DNA of 64,000 bases from UBA1757 sp045627385 (lineage in GTDB: Bacteria; Bacteroidota; Bacteroidia; Bacteroidales; UBA1402): the NCBI GenBank assembly GCA_045627385.1, contig JAZQNO010000013.1:74193-138192 (forward strand), written 5' to 3'. Below, piece by piece: positions 57,585 to 64,000 of the stretch. Numbering within the stretch: the stretch's first letter is position 1; each line of letters starts with the position of its first letter. Position numbers and translations under genes: made by a program. The notes under the pieces are model-generated. The model worked only from the letters and a program-made list of their open reading frames with translations, searched no databases and was not told where the DNA came from.

Positions 57585-60500
57585 TTATCGGAGGCGGAAT
57601 TTCAGGCATATCCGACTGTTTCCGTCGCTCAGGCTGGCCTGGTAGATGCCTGCCGGCAGGTCCATCGTGTAGCGATCGTCGGCTCCGACTTGGCGGTTTT
57701 CGAGGATTTTGCCGTCGACGGAAACGATCTGCAGGCGTGCCTGTGAGGCCTGTGGCAGACCGATCTGCAGCTGTCGGCCGGCGATGGAAAGCTGCAGGTC
57801 GGAGGTGTGGGGCCCTTGTTTCAGGCTGGATATGACGGTGCTTTCGCGATAGCCCAGATCGGGAGCGGCGCCGCAGAAGGTGATGCTATGGCTTTCGTCG
57901 CCGGAGTTTTGCAAGAGTTCGCGCAGTCTCGACATTTGGACGTACTGAGGCAACTGGAGGGCGACATCTTTCAGACAGGCCTGTACCGATGCGGGCAGGT
58001 CGCTGAGTCTGAGAGCCGTGCCTGCGTCGATGAGGGAGCCTTCGGCGGCGGGTTTCATGAAGGGTATGTCGGGCAGGCTGCCGTCGGCCTGGCGGGCGGA
58101 GCGCACGCCGCTCGTGTCGGTGGAGAGGTAGTCGGCGGGTGAGGTCTGCCAGCGGCAGGTGGTGACGACGGCCTTGTTCATGAGACTGACAGGCGAATAG
58201 GCTGTTTTCTTGGCTTCGAGTCCGTCCCAGACGGCCACGCAGTTGGTGAGCGTGAGCGTCTTGCCTTGGGCGATGACCTCGTCTTCGTCGATGCGGTACT
58301 GGTAGCGGTTTTTGTTGCTGTTGTAGGGGTGGTCGAAGCCGCTGCAGTTGATGAGGGTCATGTCGCCGGCGTTGTGGTTCTGGTCGAAGCTCTTCTGGAG
58401 GTTGTCGAAGGCGAGGCAGTCGATGAGGACCATGTTGTGCCGTTCGTAGTTGCCGCCCAGTTTGAAGCCGTTGCCGTTGCCTTCGCTGGGGGTATTGTCG
58501 GCCAGGAAGCCGTTCTTGAAGGCCCAGCAGTTTTCGACGATGGAATAGATGTCGTCGGGGAAATGGTTTTCGGCGCATTTCAGGTAGCTGTCCCATCCGT
58601 CGTCGCTGTTGTTCCAGGCGCGGCATCCGAAGAAAACGTTACCGTTGCCTACGGTGACTTTCGGGGCGAATCCGTCGGCGTCGCCGTCGCTGGAATCGCG
58701 GTTGTCGTAGGAGTCGCAGTTGAGGATGAAGTTGTAGGTGGCCAGGTTTTTCAGCTGAAGGCCTGTGTCGCGGTTGCCGTAAAAGCGGCAGCGTTCGATG
58801 AGGTTGTGGTGGGCTTGGTCGCTGTTGCTGACGATGTCTTCGTAGGAACCGCCGGTGGGCTTGTTGCGCTCGATGAGCAGGCCGTTGTCGCCGGCATAGG
58901 CGATGTCGATGTCGCAGTAATGCCAGTAGGAGGCGCAGTGGCGGATGCCTTGGTTGGCATCGGCGTCGGCCATGGCCGAGAAGTCGAGAATGGCGCGTCC
59001 GTTGCGGCTGCAGAGGGTGATCTCGTTGTCTTTCTGACCGTTCACGCCGATGTTGACGCGTTGGCTGTAGCGGTAGACGCCGGCTTCCAGGACGATGCTG
59101 TCGCCGGGATTGACCAGGTCGACGACCTTGGACAGGGAGTAATAGGGCTTTGCCGGGGATCCGTCGGCTGTGGCGTCGTCGCCCTCGGGACTGAGGTGGA
59201 AGACGCTTACCGAGCTTGTGGTGAACGTCAGTTCGGAACTCTGGCAGGAGTTGTCGGCGGTCTTTTCCTCGCCGGCGGCATAGGCCTCAATGTGGACCTG
59301 ATAGACTTGTCCTGCCTTCAGGGAGGTGATTTGCATGACGAAATCGCCTTCGGGGCAGTCGTCGCTGCAGTCGAAGTACTGTTCGACCAGGCCTTCGCTG
59401 CCGCTGTAGGTGCAGACGATGCGCACGCAGCAGTTGTCGCGGTTGCCGTTGTCTGAAAGGCGGCCGCGGACGGTGGCGCTGTGGGCCTGGATGTCGGTTG
59501 CCGAGAGGATTTCGACGGCGGGACGTCTGAAGGCTCCAGTGGTGAATTGTCTGACCTGGCCGCAGCCTTCGCCGCCGGCATTGCGGGTGACGGCCGCATA
59601 GCTGTAGACGGTCTGGGCTGCCAGCCCTTTGATGCGCAGGCTGAAGGAGTTGTCTTGATCTGATCGGACGGCCTGGTAAAAGTCGGCCGTCTTCAGGGTC
59701 TCGAGGGACAGGCCGGCTCCCGGAGCCAGGTAGAAGCCGAAAGTTTCGGGCCGGTCGCCTCCGTCGTCGGATATGGCGGCTTTGAGTGTGGCGGCATTGG
59801 CTCGGACGCTGTCGGCACCGAGTGTCTGAGTCTGGCAGGCGATGGGGGAAAGGGTGGAGAAGGTGAGGATGTCGCTGTAGCCGACGCCCGATTTGGAAAC
59901 GGCGTAGGCGCGCACATAGACGGGCTTTTGGGCTCTCAGACCGCTGATTTCGGCCGAGAGGCGTCTGTCGGTGTCGGGGAGGCAGACGACGCGCTTGTCG
60001 TATCGGAAGGGTATCTGTTCGTCCTGGCTCCAACAGATGCCGGTCTCGGTGAGGCTGTTGTCGCCGGCATCCTGCAGGCGGGCGCTGATGTGGGCGAAAT
60101 TGCGGCCCACGCTGTCGGCGGCGATGGCGTCGAAGCTGGCTTTGCGACCTTGCGGCAGACAGTAGACGCTAAGATTGTCGAGGTCGGCGTCGGAACCGCT
60201 TTCGTTGGCGATTTTCAGGCGGTTGATGTCTTTGCGGTTGAGGCGGATGGTACAGAGTTCGCCTTTTTTGGTTTCAATTTCCTGAATCAGTGTCCAGGTG
60301 CTGCCTCCGTCGGTGGACAGATACAGGCGGAGGTCGCGGCCGCGTCCTTCGGTGAAGCTGAAGTGGCTGACGCCACTGTCGAGCAGGGGGGTGATGAGAT
60401 AGCTGCCGTTTTTTGGCATGCGCAGGTCGGCCGAGGATCCGTCGGTGATGTAGCTGCTGTTGGTGCCTCGCAGGGCTTTGCAGTAGATCCACTGGCCCTG

Positions 60501-61439
60501 GCCTTCGACGGTGACGTTCTGGGGTGTGTCGCCTCCGGTGGGACATTCTGAGACTTTTTCCCAGGTTTGGTGAAAATAGGCCATCGGCTCGTCTTCGGGA
60601 CGGGTGGAAACGGCTGTTTCGGGACTGTAGGTGTAGCCGTCGGCGGTGCGGATGAAGGCTCTTACGTAATAGGGTGTGGCGGCCGACAGTCCTTGGACGG
60701 AAAGGGAGATGAGGCCGGCATGTCCGGCAGCCGATTTCAGGCTTTCCAGTCCGGCTGCATCGAGCAGGACGACCGAGTCTTGGTCGGCATTGGGATGTTC
60801 GTGGGTGGCGTAGCAGCAGCCGGCGGCCAGAAGGTCGTCGCCGTCGGTCCACCGACAGCCGGCCAGCAGGCTGAAGCGGTCGCTCCCGATTTGGAAAACG
60901 CTGTCGAGACTGAGGTCGATGTGGCTGGAACCGCCTTTGGTGATGCGTATGTCGTCGATATAGAAACTGCCGTTTGACTGGAGTTGGAATCGGACGTATC
61001 TGACTTTGGGGTTGTTTATCTGAATCGAATACATGGTCCATTCGTTGGGTACGCTGATGCTGTCGATGGCTTGGCTCCAATGGGTCTTGTCGGTGGAGGT
61101 GGAGATGGCCAGCCAGCGGGTTCCGCTGGTGCGTTTGGCGGCGAATGTCAGCACGCCTGCGCCGTTTTCGAGCATAGGGGTGACGAGGGCGTTGGTCTTG
61201 GTGGCGATGTACAGGCTGTATTGTCCGTCGTATGCCTGGTCGGTCTTGCGGACGTTGTTTTTGGCCACTGTCCAGGTGCCGCTGGGGGCTTCGATGCTGT
61301 TGGCGGATGAGGAGGCGGTGGACCATTCGCTGCCTTCGAAACTTTCAGAAACATAGGTGTATGAGGTGGCGCGGAGGGGGCCGCAGCACAGTATGGCTGA
61401 GAGAAATAGGATGGAGAAATGATTGAAAATAGGTTTCAT
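57585..61439 (-). CDS. Large secreted PL9-like pectate lyase with type IX sorting domain
   Basis: The 1284-residue protein starts with a signal peptide (FSILFLSAILCCGPLRA). An N-terminal jelly-roll part (SESFEGSEWSTASS, later YVRFQLQSNGSFYIDDIRI) and several fibronectin-III-like repeats follow up to about residue 760. The parallel beta-helix (about 770-1150) has PL9 marks: LSPEGDDATADGSPAKPYYS, YDNRDSSDGDADGFAPKVTVGNG with the presumed catalytic Lys, and CRAWNNSDDGWDSY. The last 75 residues (LQLSIAGRQLQIGLP to FRLR) form a Por-secretion C-terminal domain, so it should be exported by the type IX system and stay on the surface. It should cleave pectate or rhamnogalacturonan by beta-elimination; which one is not clear. 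Confidence 0.85.
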   Translation of the reverse strand: MKPIFNHFSILFLSAILCCGPLRATSYTYVSESFEGSEWSTASSSANSIEAPSGTWTVAKNNVRKTDQAYDGQYSLYIATKTNALVTPMLENGAGVLTFAAKRTSGTRWLAISTSTDKTHWSQAIDSISVPNEWTMYSIQINNPKVRYVRFQLQSNGSFYIDDIRITKGGSSHIDLSLDSVFQIGSDRFSLLAGCRWTDGDDLLAAGCCYATHEHPNADQDSVVLLDAAGLESLKSAAGHAGLISLSVQGLSAATPYYVRAFIRTADGYTYSPETAVSTRPEDEPMAYFHQTWEKVSECPTGGDTPQNVTVEGQGQWIYCKALRGTNSSYITDGSSADLRMPKNGSYLITPLLDSGVSHFSFTEGRGRDLRLYLSTDGGSTWTLIQEIETKKGELCTIRLNRKDINRLKIANESGSDADLDNLSVYCLPQGRKASFDAIAADSVGRNFAHISARLQDAGDNSLTETGICWSQDEQIPFRYDKRVVCLPDTDRRLSAEISGLRAQKPVYVRAYAVSKSGVGYSDILTFSTLSPIACQTQTLGADSVRANAATLKAAISDDGGDRPETFGFYLAPGAGLSLETLKTADFYQAVRSDQDNSFSLRIKGLAAQTVYSYAAVTRNAGGEGCGQVRQFTTGAFRRPAVEILSATDIQAHSATVRGRLSDNGNRDNCCVRIVCTYSGSEGLVEQYFDCSDDCPEGDFVMQITSLKAGQVYQVHIEAYAAGEEKTADNSCQSSELTFTTSSVSVFHLSPEGDDATADGSPAKPYYSLSKVVDLVNPGDSIVLEAGVYRYSQRVNIGVNGQKDNEITLCSRNGRAILDFSAMADADANQGIRHCASYWHYCDIDIAYAGDNGLLIERNKPTGGSYEDIVSNSDQAHHNLIERCRFYGNRDTGLQLKNLATYNFILNCDSYDNRDSSDGDADGFAPKVTVGNGNVFFGCRAWNNSDDGWDSYLKCAENHFPDDIYSIVENCWAFKNGFLADNTPSEGNGNGFKLGGNYERHNMVLIDCLAFDNLQKSFDQNHNAGDMTLINCSGFDHPYNSNKNRYQYRIDEDEVIAQGKTLTLTNCVAVWDGLEAKKTAYSPVSLMNKAVVTTCRWQTSPADYLSTDTSGVRSARQADGSLPDIPFMKPAAEGSLIDAGTALRLSDLPASVQACLKDVALQLPQYVQMSRLRELLQNSGDESHSITFCGAAPDLGYRESTVISSLKQGPHTSDLQLSIAGRQLQIGLPQASQARLQIVSVDGKILENRQVGADDRYTMDLPAGIYQASLSDGNSRICLKFRLR

Positions 61440-61459
61440 AGGAATGTTTATTGGTCCTA

Positions 61460-61467
61460 CAAAGATA
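61460..61467 (-). promoter_or_regulatory. -7 element of the PL9-like gene
   Basis: TATCTTTG on the minus strand, 21 bases upstream of the start at 61439, divergent from the esterase promoter. Confidence 0.65.
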
Positions 61468-61486
61468 GGTTATTTGGAGTTTTTTG

Positions 61487-61494
61487 TATATTTG
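61487..61494 (+). promoter_or_regulatory. -7 element of the esterase gene
   Basis: TATATTTG, an exact TAnnTTTG match 19 bases before the ATG at 61513. Confidence 0.65.
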
Positions 61495-61512
61495 TGAATC
61501 AAATAAATGTAT

Positions 61513-63258
61513 ATGAAACGCAAATTAATGCTGAGTCTGCTGCTGTCGCTCTGTCTGGTCGGTGTGGCAGGTGCCTGGGAGAGAGAGTCTGTTTGGCCAA
61601 AGGGTAAGATGCCTGACCCTCAGGAGCATCAGATAGCGGCCATGACCGACGAGGTGAAACAGGCGGGTTTCAGACCCGACAAGCACCGTACGGCTTATCT
61701 GGAGTGGTTTGAAACGCCTGCCGAAGAGCTGCGCAACGGTGCCTGCATGATTCTGATTTCGGGAGGCGCTTACCAGAACTGCTGTGATGTGAGGCTGATT
61801 GACCTGTGGCATAAGGAACTGACGGCCAATGGCGTGCAGTGTGTCAATTTTGTGTACCGCACGCCGCGTCCGGTGGGGATTCCTCTCTACCAAACGGCTT
61901 GGGAAGATGCCCAGCGTGCGGTCAGAATGGTCAGAAGTGAAGCTGCCCGACGCGGATTTGATCCTGAGAAAATTGGCGTGATCGGTATGTCGGCGGGTTC
62001 GCATCTGGCGTTGCTGCTGGCCACCAGTTCGCAGACGCGCGCTTACGAGCCTATTGATAAATTGGACAGCGTGGCCTGTCATATCAACTGGGCCATTGTG
62101 AACGCGCCGGCTTATGTGACGACGGATGCTGAGAGCGGCACTCCGGCCACGCGTCAGGGCTACGGTCCGGATGTGAAGTTGAGCTCTGTCTTTAAGTTTG
62201 ATGAAAAGACTTGCCCGATGAGCCTCCATCACGGCGGCAAGGATATCTATTCGCCCAATGGTTCGACTTTGGTTTACAGACAGTTGAGACGAATGAAAGT
62301 GCCTGCTGAACTGCATCTGTATCCGGACAAGGGCCATGGTGCCTACGGTTTGGAACGGGGCATCGAATTCATGCGTCAGATGGGTTTTTTGGGTCCGGTG
62401 GGCAAGGAGGTGGAACTGACCTCTCGTTTTTCGAGCGATGACGCCCGTGCCGGCTATGAAAAGGAGCAGGTATGGCCCGAGGGCAAGATGCCGGATGTTC
62501 AGGAAGGGCAGTGTGAGCCCTATATTGAATGGCATATGCCTAAGGAATTGAAGACCAAGGCGATTCAGATTGTCTATTCGGGTGGAGGTTATTCGCGCAA
62601 CGATCCTGACGGGTTTGAGGTGGCTCCTGTGAGACGCTATCTGAATGAAAAGGGTATGGCTGTGGTGACGCTGAAATACCGCACGCCGCGCCCGGCGCCT
62701 GAAAGCGGGCTGAGCAAGCATGTGACGGCTTGGGAGGATCTGCAGCGGGCTGTCCGCATTGTGCGCAGTCAGGCGGCGGAACGTGGGCTTGATCCCGACC
62801 GCATCGGCATCATGGGCAGTTCAGCGGGCGGACACCTCACTTTGATGGGCGTAACCTCATCCGTACACCGTTCATACCTTGCCATTGACGATATCGACAA
62901 ACTCCCCTGCAACGTCCAGTGGGGCATCGGTATCTATCCCGCCTATTCCCTCACCGACGGCATCGACGTACCCAACGTGCAGAAAGGCAACGAGGATGAC
63001 TCGGTGCTCGTCCCCGAATTCGCATTCGACCTCAAGACCGCGCCCATGCTCTTCATCCACGGCGACGCCGACGGATGGGCTGCGATGAACTCCGTAAAGG
63101 CTTGGGAGAAAATGCGTTCCATGGGCATCCAGAGCGAGCTCCACACCCTTGCCCTACGTCAGCACTGCTTCCAGCGCAACGCGGCTCCGGGCACGGGAAG
63201 CTATACCTGGAACGACCGCATCTGGGAGTTCCTCACCACAAAGGGCTTCAATAAATAA
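61513..63258 (+). CDS. Tandem two-domain alpha/beta-hydrolase esterase (BD-FAE / acetyl-esterase type)
   Basis: The 581-residue secreted protein (signal MKRKLMLSLLLSLCLVGVAGA) contains two homologous esterase domains. Domain 1 (about 30-305) has nucleophile Ser in IGMSAGSHLALL, Asp in HHGGKDIYSP and His in DKGHGAYG. Domain 2 (about 315-580) has GSSAGGHLTLMG, HGDADGW and a His near LRQHCFQRN. Each begins with a VWPxGKMPDxQE segment, showing an internal duplication. Such enzymes remove acetyl or feruloyl groups from plant polysaccharides, here probably pectin or attached arabinan. Codon use and strand composition change sharply near base 62830 inside domain 2, although the protein stays in frame. 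An ATG at 61507 is an equal alternative start. Confidence 0.85.
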   Translation: MKRKLMLSLLLSLCLVGVAGAWERESVWPKGKMPDPQEHQIAAMTDEVKQAGFRPDKHRTAYLEWFETPAEELRNGACMILISGGAYQNCCDVRLIDLWHKELTANGVQCVNFVYRTPRPVGIPLYQTAWEDAQRAVRMVRSEAARRGFDPEKIGVIGMSAGSHLALLLATSSQTRAYEPIDKLDSVACHINWAIVNAPAYVTTDAESGTPATRQGYGPDVKLSSVFKFDEKTCPMSLHHGGKDIYSPNGSTLVYRQLRRMKVPAELHLYPDKGHGAYGLERGIEFMRQMGFLGPVGKEVELTSRFSSDDARAGYEKEQVWPEGKMPDVQEGQCEPYIEWHMPKELKTKAIQIVYSGGGYSRNDPDGFEVAPVRRYLNEKGMAVVTLKYRTPRPAPESGLSKHVTAWEDLQRAVRIVRSQAAERGLDPDRIGIMGSSAGGHLTLMGVTSSVHRSYLAIDDIDKLPCNVQWGIGIYPAYSLTDGIDVPNVQKGNEDDSVLVPEFAFDLKTAPMLFIHGDADGWAAMNSVKAWEKMRSMGIQSELHTLALRQHCFQRNAAPGTGSYTWNDRIWEFLTTKGFNK

Positions 63259-63359
63259 CGATTTTGCGCGTCACTTAGCGAAAAAATGTCTATATTGGAC
63301 CGAATTTGTGTTTGAAGCAGAAATACCAACCAATAATTATTCATTTAAAAACTAACAAA

Positions 63360-64000
63360 ATGAAAGATCTTTCCAGAAGAGACTTCCTTAAGACCGGCGG
63401 TGCCGCAGCCGCAGGCCTTGCAGTGGCTCCGACCATCACCTTCGCAGAGCCCGCCAAGAAGGACAAGAAGAAGAAACCGGCTCCCAGCGACAGACTCAAC
63501 ATCGCTGCAATCGGCGTCGGCGGCATGGGTAACAGCAACCTCCACAACCTCGAGAAGACCGAGAACATCGTAGCTATCTGCGACGTTGACTGGAACTACG
63601 CAAAAGACGCTATCGGCCGTCATCCCAATGCAAAGCTCTACAAGGATTTCCGCAAGATGTACGACGAGATCGGCAACCAGTTCGACGCTGTCCTCGTCGC
63701 TACACCTGACCACACCCACTGTATCTGCGCTGCAAACGCAATCGAGATGGGCAAGCACGCATATGTTCAGAAACCCCTCACCCACTCAGTATACGAGTCA
63801 CGCCTTCTGACCAAGCTCGCCGCGAAGTACGGCGTCGCCACCCAGATGGGTAACCAGGGCGCTTCAAGCCCCGATTCAGATCTCGTCTGCGATTGGATCT
63901 GGAACGGTGAGATCGGTGAGGTCACCCGCGTGGACTGCGCTACCAACCGTCCTCTGTGGCCGCAGGGCCTCGAGACTCCGACCGACGCAATGCCCATCCC
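63360..64000 (+). CDS. Gfo/Idh/MocA family oxidoreductase with Tat signal, 3' end outside window
   Basis: The frame begins MKDLSRRDFLKTGGAAAAGL, a twin-arginine signal, so it is exported folded to the periplasm. The NAD(P)-binding fold follows: LNIAAIGVGGMGNSNLHNL (GxGxxG type), VAICDVDWN, VLVATPDHTHCICAANAIEMGKHAYVQKPLTHSV with the catalytic-type Lys of the QKP motif, and ATQMGNQGASSPDSD. Many such Bacteroidota proteins are sugar dehydrogenases or glycoside-cleaving oxidoreductases (GH109 relatives). The substrate is unknown. The window ends after 213 codons. Composition matches the right-hand side of the break at 62.83 kb. Confidence 0.92.
   Translation, partial: MKDLSRRDFLKTGGAAAAGLAVAPTITFAEPAKKDKKKKPAPSDRLNIAAIGVGGMGNSNLHNLEKTENIVAICDVDWNYAKDAIGRHPNAKLYKDFRKMYDEIGNQFDAVLVATPDHTHCICAANAIEMGKHAYVQKPLTHSVYESRLLTKLAAKYGVATQMGNQGASSPDSDLVCDWIWNGEIGEVTRVDCATNRPLWPQGLETPTDAMPI

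Overview
The window looks like a Bacteroidales (Bacteroidota) chromosome, probably a gut strain or metagenome bin. Supporting signs are a SusC/SusD pair, the NqrABCDEF sodium pump, a fused HisB, a C-terminal sorting domain of the type IX secretion kind, DUF4230, DUF4301 and DUF1846 proteins, and many promoters of the Bacteroides form (TTTG or TTG about 20 bases upstream of TAnnTTTG). No 16S gene or species marker is present, so I do not name a genus.

Layout. 1-2.9 kb: the end of a GH2 and a complete GH35 glycosidase. 2.9-14.3 kb: housekeeping genes (inositol-phosphatase, GNAT, recR, sodium:solute symporter, engB, PAP2 phosphatase, nadC, a kinase-DUF4301 fusion, a RelA-type (p)ppGpp synthetase, an outer-membrane barrel protein). 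14.5-20.5 kb: the six-gene Na+-translocating NADH:quinone reductase operon. 20.5-23.5 kb: a MATE exporter and a DUF1846 protein.

23.5-34.5 kb: an accessory region with a complete type II-C CRISPR-Cas locus. It holds a WYL-domain regulator, a minus-strand tracrRNA, cas9 (1538 aa), cas1, cas2, and 22 repeats with 21 spacers. The same palindrome lies upstream of both the WYL gene promoter and the cas9 promoter. Each CRISPR repeat carries a full consensus promoter reading toward cas2. The locus is bracketed by directly oriented arrays of an 85-bp intergenic repeat.

34.9-41.4 kb: an AT-richer island between two almost identical 64-bp terminator copies. It contains a DUF4230 operon with very small genes, a decayed Ser/Thr kinase between inverted repeats, two small envelope genes and a lipoprotein. 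The C terminus of that lipoprotein resembles the variable C-type-lectin-like domain of diversity-generating-retroelement targets and is followed by several hairpins. No reverse transcriptase is in the window.

41.5-64 kb: SusD/SusC, surface lipoproteins and a pseudogene, then pectin-related genes (exo-rhamnogalacturonan-lyase-like protein, GH43 endo-arabinanase, PL9 pectate-lyase-like protein, a two-domain esterase, a Gfo/Idh/MocA oxidoreductase). These are interrupted by hisGDCB, which has a clear histidine leader-peptide attenuator, and by a tRNA-Lys. With the GH2 and GH35 genes at the left end this suggests a pectin user. Base composition changes abruptly inside the esterase gene near 62.83 kb, which may be recombination or an assembly join.
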